A stretch of 64,000 bases of DNA, from contig NZ_CALPCI010000003.1 in the NCBI RefSeq assembly GCF_943192935.1, positions 1 to 64,000 of the forward strand, in the 5' to 3' direction. The stretch's first letter is position 1. Each line of letters begins with the position of its first letter. The DNA is from Limosilactobacillus caecicola. GTDB lineage: Bacteria > Bacillota > Bacilli > Lactobacillales > Lactobacillaceae. Under the pieces are notes generated by a model. The model was not told where the DNA came from, searched no databases, and saw nothing but the letters and a program-made list of their open reading frames with translations. A program made the translations under genes and the position numbers. This document shows positions 15,291 through 24,544 of this stretch, in pieces.

Positions 15291-16664
15291 TTAGCCTTCC
15301 TTGACAGTTACCCCTTCGTGGATTGCTTGAACCGCAAAGGCACCAAGCAGAAGTGAAATTCCACCAATTAATAACATCATTGGTTGATTATGCCCAACCA
15401 TTGGGAAAAGGAAGAAACTACACAACGAAGCAACAATTTGTGGTACACAAATTCCAACATTGAAGAGGCCTAAGTATGCCCCTTCATTTTTACCGTTCAA
15501 AGAAGATGTCAGTAAAGTAAACGGAATGGTGTTGATACTAAAGTTGCCGATTCCAAACATAATCATTGCAATAATTGAAGTTGTCTTGGTAGTAACAAAA
15601 GTCATCCAAATCAGACCAATGCCTCCAATAATCATCCCAAAAGTATACCACTTTTTACGTGAGCCAGCTTTCGCATGGGCATAAATCAATCCCCAAACAA
15701 TTCCGGCAATACTGTAAACAGCAGTTAAAATTCCGTACCAGTTACCCGCAGCTTGGTACCCTGCTGATGAAACATCTGAGGTATGCCAAATGTTCCGGGC
15801 ACAGGTTCCCGTAGTGTAGGTCCAAACATACATGATTGCAAACCAACTAAAGAGCTGAACCAGGTTAATTTCCCAGAATGCCCGGGGAGCTTTTTTTACT
15901 AATTCCCAGAGACTGACTGACTTATCCTTCTCCTGGGGGTCAATGTGGTGGTATTTAGCATAAGTTTGTGGATCATATTCTTTCACATTAAAGACTGTCC
16001 AGAGACCAGTGATCAGTAAAACCGCCGCTGCACATAGGTAAGACCAAATAACTGTATTCGGAACCACTCCACGCTTAGCAGTATTAGACATACCAAACAT
16101 TGTAAAGATGAATGGTAGAATCGTTGCCAAAATGCCCCCACCATTGGAGAAAACTTGTTGCCACGACCAAGCAAAGTTCTTCTGCTTGTTGTTGACCATA
16201 TCACCAACAACCATTCGTGATGGCTGCATACAAATATTACTAAATAAGTCCATTAAGCAAACTGCCGTGGCGGCGTAAATCATTGCTGCTAGCGAACCAT
16301 AGCCAAAGCCCATCGAACCAGAAAATGGCAACATAATTAACACCAGGGCAGCAATCGGTGTCCCAAATAAAAGGTATGGCATCCGCCGGCCAAAACGATT
16401 CCACGTCCGGTCTGACATCTTACCTAATAGTGGTTGAACAATCATCCCCATCAATGGTGGGAAGATGAAGAAGAAGCCTAAATTATTTGGGTTGGCACCA
16501 ATTGTTTGACAAATTCTGCTCATTTGCGAACTCTGTAAAGAGAACGCCATGTTAATCCCCAAAAATGCGAATGTGATCGCAAATAATTCCTTCTTAGGTA
16601 GGTCTGGCATCCCCGTATCAAGATCAACCTGCTTGGTTGCCGTGTGTTTAGCTGCTTTATCCAT
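15291..16664 (-). CDS. MFS sugar transporter (SLC45/GPH-like)
   Basis: A 457-residue 12-helix major facilitator. The loop after helix 2-3 reads GKMSDRTWNRFGRRMPYL near residues 80-97, the sucrose/maltose-symporter type signature (RxGRRxP) of SLC45-like and GPH carriers. It follows the oligo-1,6-glucosidase gene by 14 bases, so uptake of isomaltose, isomaltulose or related alpha-glucosides by proton symport is likely. The exact sugar cannot be read from sequence. It ends 32 bases before the intergenic repeat, with no separate terminator visible. Confidence 0.85.
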   Translation of the reverse strand: MDKAAKHTATKQVDLDTGMPDLPKKELFAITFAFLGINMAFSLQSSQMSRICQTIGANPNNLGFFFIFPPLMGMIVQPLLGKMSDRTWNRFGRRMPYLLFGTPIAALVLIMLPFSGSMGFGYGSLAAMIYAATAVCLMDLFSNICMQPSRMVVGDMVNNKQKNFAWSWQQVFSNGGGILATILPFIFTMFGMSNTAKRGVVPNTVIWSYLCAAAVLLITGLWTVFNVKEYDPQTYAKYHHIDPQEKDKSVSLWELVKKAPRAFWEINLVQLFSWFAIMYVWTYTTGTCARNIWHTSDVSSAGYQAAGNWYGILTAVYSIAGIVWGLIYAHAKAGSRKKWYTFGMIIGGIGLIWMTFVTTKTTSIIAMIMFGIGNFSINTIPFTLLTSSLNGKNEGAYLGLFNVGICVPQIVASLCSFFLFPMVGHNQPMMLLIGGISLLLGAFAVQAIHEGVTVKEG

Positions 16665-16678
16665 AAAAATTCACCCCT

Positions 16679-18361
16679 CTAAAATTGGTAAACTTTGGCT
16701 TCATATGGTCGGATGGTATTTCCTTGGTCATCCGCATAGTTACTAATTAGTAATTTAGCCTTTGTCGGAACATCATAATGGCGTTCCACAACTTGGTCGG
16801 TATAGTTCAGGATGACAAGCAAGGTTGTCTCGTCACTTTGCCGCGTGTAGGCAAAAATTGCATCATCGTCTTCATTACCAGGAACTAGGGCATATTTTCC
16901 ATTCGTAATCACTGGTAAGGTATGGCGCAACTCAATCAACTTTTGATAGTAATAAAAGACTGAATTTTGATCTGCTAATGCTTTCTTAACGTTAATTTGC
17001 TTATAATTAGGATTTACTTTTTCCCATGGCAGATGATCAGAAAAGCCAGCATATTCACTGTCATCCCATTGCATTGGTGTCCGTGCATTATCACGTGAAT
17101 GAAGGGCGATATATTTCATCATCGTCTTACCATCAAGCAAATGCTGGTCATCCACTAATTGGTGATAAGCATTGATGGATTCGAGGTCAACGTAATCTTC
17201 CAGCTTTGGGAAGTATGCGTTCGTCATTCCAATTTCTTCTCCCTCGTAAATATATGGGGTCCCTTGCATCATATGCATCATCGTTGCCAACATCTTGGCT
17301 GATTTAACCCGGTAATCCTCGGTTTGATCATTACCAAACCGTGATACAACCCGTGGTTGATCATGATTATTCCAATACAGCGAATTCCAAGCAATCCCGT
17401 ATAATTTTTCTTGCCACTTGGTGAGGTTAGCCCGTAAGTCTTTCAAGCTTGCCTTTTGATCAAACCACTTTCCCAATGCCGGATTAGGATTGCTATCTAG
17501 TCCCATGTGTTCAAACTGGAAAACCATATTCAACTCCGAGTTATCCAGGTTAGCATATTTTTTTGCGTCATCAGGCGTCGCTCCCGGAGTTTCACCGACC
17601 GTCACCATCTTGTGCTTGCTCATCACATTCTTGTTCATTTCTTGCAGAAATTCGTGAATCCGTGGACCATTGGAGACTAATGGTTCAACATTACCGTATT
17701 TTTCATCACCACTCTGGGGAGCGTCTGGAAGCCCCGCCGGTTTGGAGATGAGATTAATCACATCCATCCGGAAGCCATCAACCCCCTTAGCAGCCCACCA
17801 ATTCATCATGTCATAAACCGTGTGCCGAACTTTCGGGTTTTCCCAATTCAAGTCTGGTTGTTGAGGAGCAAAGAGGTGCAGGTAGTACTGTCCTGATTGT
17901 TGATCGTACTTCCAAGCCGCCCCAGAGAAATAAGAACCCCAGTTATTCGGCTCCTGACCATCTTTTCCGTCACGCCAAATGTAGTAATCACGGTAAGGAT
18001 TATCCTTTCCCTTCCGCGATTCTTGGAACCAGTGATGTTGATCAGAGGTATGGTTGACAACCAGGTCCATTACTAATTTCATTCCGCGTTCATGAATACC
18101 ATCAATCAGTTCTTGAAAGTCGTCCATATTCCCTAATGTCGGGTTAATAGCCTTGTAATTGCTAATATCATATCCATTATCAACCTGTGGTGATTCATAA
18201 ATGGGATTGAGCCAAATAATATCGACCCCTAACTTTTTAAGGTAGTCCAGGTGTTCAATAATCCCTCGTAAGTCACCGACACCATCATGATTGGTGTCCT
18301 GAAAACTCTTCGGATAAATTTGATAAACTACTGAATTATTCCACCAATGATTGTTCTCCAT
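16679..18361 (-). CDS. GH13 oligo-1,6-glucosidase / alpha-glucosidase
   Basis: A 560-residue intracellular alpha-glucosidase of GH13 subfamily 31. The conserved regions are present: DLVVNHTSD near residue 98, GFRMDVIN with the nucleophile Asp near 198, VGETPG with the acid/base Glu near 255, and WNNHDQPR near 325. Val after the nucleophile is the residue type associated with alpha-1,6 activity, whereas alpha-1,4-specific relatives usually carry Thr or Ala. Isomalto-oligosaccharides are therefore the most likely substrate. It heads a two-gene operon with the MFS carrier and has cre-like sites upstream. Confidence 0.9.
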   Translation of the reverse strand: MENNHWWNNSVVYQIYPKSFQDTNHDGVGDLRGIIEHLDYLKKLGVDIIWLNPIYESPQVDNGYDISNYKAINPTLGNMDDFQELIDGIHERGMKLVMDLVVNHTSDQHHWFQESRKGKDNPYRDYYIWRDGKDGQEPNNWGSYFSGAAWKYDQQSGQYYLHLFAPQQPDLNWENPKVRHTVYDMMNWWAAKGVDGFRMDVINLISKPAGLPDAPQSGDEKYGNVEPLVSNGPRIHEFLQEMNKNVMSKHKMVTVGETPGATPDDAKKYANLDNSELNMVFQFEHMGLDSNPNPALGKWFDQKASLKDLRANLTKWQEKLYGIAWNSLYWNNHDQPRVVSRFGNDQTEDYRVKSAKMLATMMHMMQGTPYIYEGEEIGMTNAYFPKLEDYVDLESINAYHQLVDDQHLLDGKTMMKYIALHSRDNARTPMQWDDSEYAGFSDHLPWEKVNPNYKQINVKKALADQNSVFYYYQKLIELRHTLPVITNGKYALVPGNEDDDAIFAYTRQSDETTLLVILNYTDQVVERHYDVPTKAKLLISNYADDQGNTIRPYEAKVYQF

Positions 18362-18411
18362 AAGTCAAAACCTCTCTCTAAAGTAGAAACACGGCGGTAA
18401 CAATTAATTTC

Positions 18412-18427
18412 ATGTAAGCGTTTACTT
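18412..18427. promoter_or_regulatory. cre site (CcpA operator)
   Basis: TGTAAGCGTTTACT fits the consensus TGWAANCGNTNWCA except for its last base. It lies about 50 bases upstream of the glucosidase start, in the promoter or just downstream of it, so CcpA should repress the operon when glucose is present. Confidence 0.75.
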
Positions 18428-18477
18428 AAATGATAATTCTATCCTATCACCGATTGATAAATATGCAAGGCCTTTCA

Positions 18478-18491
18478 TGCGAGCGATTACA
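18478..18491. promoter_or_regulatory. Second, weaker cre-like site
   Basis: TGCGAGCGATTACA matches the cre consensus except at two positions, 66 bp upstream of the first site. Two sites could allow cooperative repression; this one is tentative. Confidence 0.35.
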
Positions 18492-18505
18492 TTATTAACA
18501 AAAAT

Positions 18506-18556
18506 TAAAAAAGAGCCTCACAATCGTTAGTATCTTGACTAACAATTGGAAGGCTC
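18506..18556 (-). terminator. Terminator of murI-rdgB-yfcE operon
   Basis: On the minus strand AGAGCCTTCCAATTGTTAGT pairs with ACTAACGATTGTGAGGCTCT over a six-base loop and continues into six T residues. Confidence 0.85.
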
Positions 18557-18560
18557 TTCA

Positions 18561-19079
18561 CTACCGTTCAAATTTAAAATGTAAATCAGGCACTGCATGC
18601 ATTTGGCGGTCATAATACTGCACAATGAAGCGTTGGGAATTGGCATCAACGATTGCAAAGGTTCCGCCAATCCCAGTATATGTTCCCCGCGGAAAACTAA
18701 TACTGCCAGGATTAATAAACAATCGTTGCTCTTCCATCGTTACCGCTAACTGATGGGTGTGCCCATAAGCGATAATATCCGCATGGGTTTCCTGACCTAA
18801 CAATAAAAGGGGAGTCAACGTCATGTTTACTTGATACAAATGGCCATGAGTAACGGTAACGACCTGGTCATCGACTTGTTCAGTAACGACCTGTGGATAA
18901 TCTAATCCCCAATCAGTATTACCAATCACTGTCTGGTAACCCTGAATCCCTGGTTGGTGGGAAGCCAAATTTGAATCACCGCAATGAAATAGCGCAGAAA
19001 CTTGATTACCAAAAGTCTGCCGAATTTGCTCTAAAATTGCCTCATCACCATGATTATCACTAACAAATAGCACTTTCAT
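18561..19079 (-). CDS. YfcE/MJ0936-family metallophosphoesterase
   Basis: About 172 residues. The metal-binding motifs of small bacterial phosphodiesterases are present: SDNHGD near residue 6, HCGDSN near 33, IGNTD near 53, THGHLY near 78 and YGHTHQ near 104. Activity on cyclic or small phosphodiesters is expected; the substrate is unknown. The start codon overlaps the rdgB stop (TAATG), so I use 19079 rather than the longer in-frame reading. It is third in murI-rdgB-yfcE, a conserved Firmicutes order. Confidence 0.88.
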   Translation of the reverse strand: MKVLFVSDNHGDEAILEQIRQTFGNQVSALFHCGDSNLASHQPGIQGYQTVIGNTDWGLDYPQVVTEQVDDQVVTVTHGHLYQVNMTLTPLLLLGQETHADIIAYGHTHQLAVTMEEQRLFINPGSISFPRGTYTGIGGTFAIVDANSQRFIVQYYDRQMHAVPDLHFKFER

Positions 19080-19672
19080 TAGCCTAACCACCAATTATTA
19101 AATTGATCCATGAACTTGGCCAAGGCGCGTCCTCGATGACTAACGGCATTTTTTTGCCGATCAGTCAAGGTTGCCATTGCACACCCAAGTTCATCAACAT
19201 AAAACAGTGGATCATAGCCGAAGCCGTTTTCGCCTTGAGGATTCCGTAGAATATGGCCATCCACCTGGCCTTCTGTGATTAATTGCCGACCATTTGGTTT
19301 CAAGCCAACAATCGTCGTGTGGAAATGAGCAGTCCGATAATAATCATCAACCCCCGCTAATTCACGCAATAATTTGCGATTATTTGCCTGGTCATCATGG
19401 TCCCCAGCATAACGTGCCGAATGCACCCCCGGTGCACCATCTAATGCATCCACCATCAGACCAGAATCGTCCGCCAGGACCGGTAACCGAAGACGTTGGA
19501 CAGCGGTTCGTGCTTTGATCAGTGCATTTTCTTCGAAAGTTTGGCCACTTTCATCAATGGAAAATGGCGGGAAATCACGCAGCGTTTTGACTGCAATACC
19601 AAGGGGCGCAAACATCTCACCATACTCACGCGCTTTTCCTAAATTATTTGTCGCAATCACGATAGTTTTCAT
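19079..19672 (-). CDS. rdgB: XTP/dITP diphosphatase (RdgB/HAM1)
   Basis: A 197-residue house-cleaning pyrophosphatase that hydrolyses ITP, dITP and XTP. The N-terminal ATNNLGKAREY holds the nucleotide-binding motif, and VLADDSGLMVDALDGAPG near residues 65-82 holds the catalytic metal-binding Asp pair, followed by SARYAG. The C-terminal NAVSHRGRAL is also conserved. It lies three bases after murI and overlaps the next gene by one base. Confidence 0.95.
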   Translation of the reverse strand: MKTIVIATNNLGKAREYGEMFAPLGIAVKTLRDFPPFSIDESGQTFEENALIKARTAVQRLRLPVLADDSGLMVDALDGAPGVHSARYAGDHDDQANNRKLLRELAGVDDYYRTAHFHTTIVGLKPNGRQLITEGQVDGHILRNPQGENGFGYDPLFYVDELGCAMATLTDRQKNAVSHRGRALAKFMDQFNNWWLG

Positions 19673-19675
19673 AAA

Positions 19676-20479
19676 TTAATCTCCTGGAATATTAACATGT
19701 TCGCAGGTGAAGCGATCTCCTGGTAACCACTTTTCTGCGCCAACTTGTAATTCTTTAAAATCACCAGTACTGTAAAGCTTCATCGTGTGGGTGGTTTCAT
19801 GATCATGAAGTTGATCGGTATCCGTCAACATCTGCCGAGCCGTCTTAACAGTTTCCAGTGCCGGATCAACTAGCGTTACATCTGGCAGTAAATTACTAAT
19901 TTCCTTGGACAAAAATGGAAAGTGTGTACATCCTAAGATGAGGACATCAACATGCTTATCCTTAAAAATGCCTAATTGTTCATTAACCACCTGTTGGGCC
20001 TTTGGCGTGCCAACCTCATTATGTTCAACGATGCTGACCATCGGTTGAGCAGCCTTGGCAATCACCGTCACATCCGGATTTAATTCGTGAATTGTCTTGG
20101 GATAAGCACCAGCTTTGATCGTCCCTTCAGTCGCCGTTACCCCAATGCGATCATGCTTGGGTTGCTCTAAAGCTGCAGTCGCTCCCGGCTTAATTACCCC
20201 AATGACAGGAATCGGCAGTTCTTTTTGCAAAGTTGGTAATGATGCTGCAGTTGCCGTATTGCAAGCAATTACCATCATTTTAATGTCATGCGTTAACAAA
20301 TACTTACCAATGTTCAAGGCTAAATGACAAACATCTTCTTGGGTCCGTACTCCATAAGGAAAATGTCCTTGATCACCTACAAACACAATGGACTCATGTG
20401 GTAATTGCTCCCGCATAATTCTGATCACAGAAAGACCACCTAATCCAGAATCCATTACACCAATTGGTCGATTATCCAT
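19676..20479 (-). CDS. murI: Glutamate racemase
   Basis: About 267 residues. It converts L- to D-glutamate for peptidoglycan precursors. The two catalytic cysteines are seen in VIACNTATA near residue 73 and ILGCTHFPF near 184; GVMDSGLGGLSV at the start is the family signature. I use the ATG at 20479, which follows AAAGGAGG; an in-frame upstream reading is not needed. It is first in an operon with rdgB and a metallophosphoesterase. Confidence 0.95.
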   Translation of the reverse strand: MDNRPIGVMDSGLGGLSVIRIMREQLPHESIVFVGDQGHFPYGVRTQEDVCHLALNIGKYLLTHDIKMMVIACNTATAASLPTLQKELPIPVIGVIKPGATAALEQPKHDRIGVTATEGTIKAGAYPKTIHELNPDVTVIAKAAQPMVSIVEHNEVGTPKAQQVVNEQLGIFKDKHVDVLILGCTHFPFLSKEISNLLPDVTLVDPALETVKTARQMLTDTDQLHDHETTHTMKLYSTGDFKELQVGAEKWLPGDRFTCEHVNIPGD

Positions 20480-20522
20480 CGTAATTACCTCCTTTAAAGG
20501 GATCAACTTAATTTTTGATTTA

Positions 20523-20586
20523 ATTATATCGTTTCTAGAAAAGAATTACTAATTAGTCGCACTTTTCTTGGTTTTTTCGTTATAAT
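20523..20586. promoter_or_regulatory. Divergent murI / yslB promoter region
   Basis: A perfect TATAAT on the minus strand (20523-20528) serves murI. Another on the plus strand (20581-20586) serves the yslB-like gene. Neither has a strong -35 at the ideal distance, so the start points are approximate. Confidence 0.4.
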
Positions 20587-20621
20587 GTTAATTGATTTGA
20601 AATGGAAGGATTACATTTAGG

Positions 20622-21146
20622 ATGACTCAAAAGCGGTATGATCAATTAATTAACAGTAAACGCGGGTTTATTGGGGCCACAATCAGGGATGTGTTATTAC
20701 CCGCAATTTTAGGCAAAGAAACTGATGGTATTTTGTACTGGATCGGTAAGGACCTGGCCCGCGAATACCCGGTTCAATCTATTGATGACCTGGTACTATT
20801 AACTAAGCAACTGGGTTTTGGTAAGCTTGAATTGATCAAGAATTCTCCACTTCAGCATACCTTTAAACTCAGTGGTCCCGTTGTTGAAGAACGCCTCGCA
20901 ATCGACAAGGAGCACACCTCATTCACTCTCGAAGCAGGTTTCATTGCTCAAGAACTAGAGTTTCAATTAGGCACGGTCACTGAAGCGGAAATTGACGGCA
21001 TCAAACATAAAGAAGTACGCATCTTTGCTCAAAACGATCCACAAAAAAACGTTAATCAACAGGAAACGGAGATCGTTGAATTCATTAAACTTCACCGTGA
21101 TGCTGATTCAAAACCAGATTCGCAAGCAAAACCAGCAACAAATTAA
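20622..21146 (+). CDS. yslB: YslB family protein (DUF2507)
   Basis: A 174-residue cytoplasmic protein of the DUF2507/YslB family, with an overall V4R-like fold in relatives. Conserved segments include RDVLLPAILGKE near residue 23 and LYWIGKDLAREYP near 38-50. The function is unknown. It is a single-gene plus-strand transcript divergent from murI and convergent with trxA, ending at a shared terminator. The acidic and Gln/Lys-rich tail after residue 145 is likely disordered. Confidence 0.8.
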   Translation: MTQKRYDQLINSKRGFIGATIRDVLLPAILGKETDGILYWIGKDLAREYPVQSIDDLVLLTKQLGFGKLELIKNSPLQHTFKLSGPVVEERLAIDKEHTSFTLEAGFIAQELEFQLGTVTEAEIDGIKHKEVRIFAQNDPQKNVNQQETEIVEFIKLHRDADSKPDSQAKPATN

Positions 21147-21178
21147 AAGGCTGAGCACTTCACAATGCTCAGCCTTTT
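21144..21178. terminator. Bidirectional terminator between yslB and trxA
   Basis: AAAAGGCTGAGCA and TGCTCAGCCTTTT form a perfect stem with A and T tracts on both sides, suiting both convergent genes. Confidence 0.9.
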
Positions 21179-21184
21179 CTGAAC

Positions 21185-21499
21185 TTACAGGTATTGCTGT
21201 AAGACTTGTTGTAATTGTTCCTTAGAGTGGTAACCGATGACCTTATCGACTACTTCACCATCTTTCTTTATTAACAACGTTGGGATACTCATAATTTGAA
21301 ACTTTTTCGCAGTATCAGGATTTTGGTCCACATCTAATTTGTAAAAACCAACTTGGTCACCCATTGTTTCAGATAAGTTTTCAACCACTGGCGATTGCAT
21401 CCGACATGGGCCACACCAGGTTGCCCAAAAGTCAACCAAGTTAACACCAGACGCCGTATCCTGCTCAAAAGTCTTGTCAGTTGTAACTGCTACAGCCAT
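21185..21499 (-). CDS. trxA: Thioredoxin
   Basis: A 104-residue classical thioredoxin. The redox site WCGPC lies near residues 28-32, and the cis-proline is in MSIPT near 72-76. It reduces protein disulfides with thioredoxin reductase. It has a good Shine-Dalgarno sequence (CAGGAGGTAAGG) and lies downstream of mutS2, separated by about 80 bases. Complete length. Confidence 0.96.
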   Translation of the reverse strand: MAVAVTTDKTFEQDTASGVNLVDFWATWCGPCRMQSPVVENLSETMGDQVGFYKLDVDQNPDTAKKFQIMSIPTLLIKKDGEVVDKVIGYHSKEQLQQVLQQYL

Positions 21500-21577
21500 G
21501 ATCCTTACCTCCTGTAAATAATTGATTATGATCTATTTTACCGAAAAGTACCCGGAAAAACAATCAAAAATGCTTAC

Positions 21578-23953
21578 TTATTCAAAGTAAACTATTGTGG
21601 CACCATCGCCACCGTTTGAAGGCGACGCATATTCAAACAACTTAACCCGCGTGTTGCTACGTAGATATTCCTGGGTTCCTTTGCGAATGGCGCCAGTCCC
21701 TTTACCATGAATAATTGTGACACTTGGTAGATTATTTAGTAAAGCATGGTCAATAAAATTAGATAAATTGGCCATTGCTGGTTCATACCGTTGCCCACGC
21801 AAATCTAAGCGAGCAGACGTGTGGCGAGTTTGCACCGTCCGAACCCGCCGGGGTTTAGCAACCCGTTCTTGATCGCTCTTGGCCAGCTCCTTTTTGGAAA
21901 CTTTTTCGAGGTCCTGATCATCAATTTCCATCTTCAAAATTCCCAACTGGACTTCCCACTTATGCTTACCACGTTGGCCAACCAAGGTCCCGACTTGCCC
22001 GTAAGATTTCACTTTCACTGCATCACCAACTTTCAGTTGGTGTTTTTGTTTGGCCCGCTTAAGGACTTTATTGTTACTCAGCCGCGGATCCCGGTGCAGC
22101 GCATTCAAGGCTCCTTGGGCATCAATCAACTCGTTTTCCTTAACCTGACGTCCGCCTTGAACCTCTAATTGACGTAAATGATGAATAATCTTATTCGCCT
22201 TGCGTTTGGCATCTGCCACCTCATGATTGGCCTGGACGCGAGCTTTCTCCAAGAGGTCATCGCGACGTTCATTAAAACGTTCCAACTTTTGGTTCAATTC
22301 AGTCTGCTTTTGCTGATTATCAGCCACCAGGGCTTCCAATTTTTCACGATTCAGTCGCGCCTGCTTGCTTTGTTCGACTAACTCACCAATCATGGCATTT
22401 AATTCCTGGCTATCGTCCTCAACCAACGAACTAGCGTCCTTGATTACTGCTGGCGCTAATCCCAATCGCTGCGCAATTGCGATCCCATTTGATTGCCCTG
22501 GAATGCCAAGCATCAAACGGTAGGTTGGTTGGAGTGTTTGTTGATCAAATTCCATGCTGGCATTAATGGTATTGTCATGTTCAAACCCATAGACCTTCAA
22601 TTCTGGATAGTGAGTCGTAATCACAACCTCGCAACCGACCCGTTGAAGTTGCTCCAAGATTGCCATGGCCAGTGCGGCCCCCTCTTTTGGATCAGTTCCG
22701 GCCCCTAATTCATCAAGTAGAACCAGAGAACGTTCGGTAATTTGTTCCAAAATGTGCTTAACATTTTCCATGTGGCCAGAGAATGTCGATAGATTTTGTT
22801 CCAAGGATTGTTCATCACCAATATCGGCAAAAACATTATCGAAAATCGTAATCTGACTACCATCTGTCGCTGGGATAAAGAAACCTGATTGCCCCATTAG
22901 TTGGATTAACCCCAGTGTTTTCAGGGTAATGGTTTTACCACCAGTGTTAGGCCCGGTAATGACTATCGTCCGGTAATCTTTTCCCAACTGAATATCATTA
23001 GCTACCACTTTTTGGGGATCGATTAACGGGTGGCGCGCCTTTTTCAAGTTGATGATCCCAGTATCATTAATGATCGGTAACGTCGCCGCCATTTCATTGG
23101 CCAATTGGGCCTTGGCATTGACAAAATCAAGGTGACCTAATAAACGTTCGTTATTAGCGATTTCCTCGCGGTGAGGGGCAATCAATCCCGATAACTCCGC
23201 TAACACCCGCCGGACCTCTTGACGTTCTTCGATTTGAGCTTGACGTAAGCGATTGTTAATCTCCACCACGTTTTGTGGTTCAATATACAGCGTCTGCCCA
23301 CTCGCACTTTGGTCATGAACAACACCACCAAAGCGACTCCGATAATGTGCTTCAACTGGAATGACGTAGCGGTCATTACGCATTGTAATGATTGTGTCAC
23401 TCAAATACTTTGCTTCTCGCCCGCGAGTATACTTTTCCAGCGCACGCCGGACCTCATTTTCTGTCTGCGTAATCAGTTGGCGAAGACCATGTAGTTTGCT
23501 GGAAGCTTCATCTTTAATGCGGCCGTCCTCATCAACAGACTTTAAAAGACGTTGCGTGACATCCGGAATCGTTACCAATTGCTCCACCACACCATACAGT
23601 TGTTTTAACTCTACTTCATCATCACGGAGACGATCAAAGAAATTATTCATGGCCATCGTTGCCTGTAATACTTTAGCAATCTGCGCCAATTCCGTCCCAT
23701 TTAAACTGGCCTGAATCCTTAATCGTTTCAATTGCGGTTGAATATTTGCCAAAGTTGGTACTGGCAGTGGGCTTACCAACCGAATAATGTCCATTGCATC
23801 CGTAGTTTCCTCAATCATCTTTTGAACAGTTGTCAATTCGGTTTGTGGTTCTAAAGCTGCCAACTCTTCTTTACCGGCCGCAGTTGCTAAATACTTATCA
23901 GCCCGGTGTTTTAATTTATCATATTCTAAGATTTCAAAAATTTTTTTATTCAT
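21578..23953 (-). CDS. mutS2: Endonuclease MutS2 (RqcU)
   Basis: A 791-residue MutS-family ATPase without the mismatch-recognition domain. Walker A is GPNTGGKT near residue 335, and the ABC-type Walker B lies in LVLLDELGAGTDP near 407. A coiled-coil clamp follows (residues 520-625). The C-terminal Smr nuclease domain has LDLRGQRYEPAM near 713 and IIHGKGTGAIRKG near 749. Roles described for relatives are suppression of recombination and splitting of collided ribosomes. It follows cvpA by 11 bases. Confidence 0.96.
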   Translation of the reverse strand: MNKKIFEILEYDKLKHRADKYLATAAGKEELAALEPQTELTTVQKMIEETTDAMDIIRLVSPLPVPTLANIQPQLKRLRIQASLNGTELAQIAKVLQATMAMNNFFDRLRDDEVELKQLYGVVEQLVTIPDVTQRLLKSVDEDGRIKDEASSKLHGLRQLITQTENEVRRALEKYTRGREAKYLSDTIITMRNDRYVIPVEAHYRSRFGGVVHDQSASGQTLYIEPQNVVEINNRLRQAQIEERQEVRRVLAELSGLIAPHREEIANNERLLGHLDFVNAKAQLANEMAATLPIINDTGIINLKKARHPLIDPQKVVANDIQLGKDYRTIVITGPNTGGKTITLKTLGLIQLMGQSGFFIPATDGSQITIFDNVFADIGDEQSLEQNLSTFSGHMENVKHILEQITERSLVLLDELGAGTDPKEGAALAMAILEQLQRVGCEVVITTHYPELKVYGFEHDNTINASMEFDQQTLQPTYRLMLGIPGQSNGIAIAQRLGLAPAVIKDASSLVEDDSQELNAMIGELVEQSKQARLNREKLEALVADNQQKQTELNQKLERFNERRDDLLEKARVQANHEVADAKRKANKIIHHLRQLEVQGGRQVKENELIDAQGALNALHRDPRLSNNKVLKRAKQKHQLKVGDAVKVKSYGQVGTLVGQRGKHKWEVQLGILKMEIDDQDLEKVSKKELAKSDQERVAKPRRVRTVQTRHTSARLDLRGQRYEPAMANLSNFIDHALLNNLPSVTIIHGKGTGAIRKGTQEYLRSNTRVKLFEYASPSNGGDGATIVYFE

Positions 23954-23964
23954 GACTTATCTCC

Positions 23965-24504
23965 CTACATAAACCAATGAATTGCACTTTCAGCTAATCC
24001 AGGAGTTTTTAAAATAATCCATTGTGCTAAGCCTGAATTAGCAAGTTGTTCTTGCCACCAACTCCCTGGCCAGAGTTGAAAAACCATTAATACCATAAAA
24101 ATAATCAGGTAACCAACCACGACATCTAGGATGCCGCCGGCCCAACCATTCACGGTACCAAGAACTGGAACCCGTTTTAAAAAACTCACGCGCTTTAATA
24201 ACCAGCGGCTAAAAAAGGTAATCCCATAAAAAATGATAAAAAAGGCAATCCCATTATAAAAAAACTGGTTACTACTGATCGAAAGCATACTTGAAAAAGT
24301 ACTCCCCGTCGCGGAAGCCTCATGTTCACCGATTGATGGTAAGATATTACTAAGTACTAATCCTAACGATTTAGCGCCGAGACGAGCAACTACCCAACCA
24401 AGTAAATAAGTTGCGGAAGAAATCATAATGGCAATTAAGCCTTTTTTACGACCATTCAGCCAACATCCAAGGAGGATTAGCAGGATTGCCATACTAATAA
24501 TCAC
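23965..24504 (-). CDS. CvpA family membrane protein
   Basis: A 179-residue protein with four to five hydrophobic helices, the CvpA/colicin V production family. The helix 1 to 2 segment LLGCWLNGRKKGL, and VLGTVNGWAGGILDVVVGYL near residues 116-135, match the family. The precise role is unclear. The start is a GTG at 24504 with GGATG upstream; an ATG four codons later is the alternative. It forms the cvpA-mutS2 operon common in Firmicutes and is divergent from rnhC, with only 40 bases between the start codons. Confidence 0.85.
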   Translation of the reverse strand: MIISMAILLILLGCWLNGRKKGLIAIMISSATYLLGWVVARLGAKSLGLVLSNILPSIGEHEASATGSTFSSMLSISSNQFFYNGIAFFIIFYGITFFSRWLLKRVSFLKRVPVLGTVNGWAGGILDVVVGYLIIFMVLMVFQLWPGSWWQEQLANSGLAQWIILKTPGLAESAIHWFM

Positions 24505-24544
24505 AGTTTCACATCCATTCTAAATAATTTAAAGGAGCCACATT

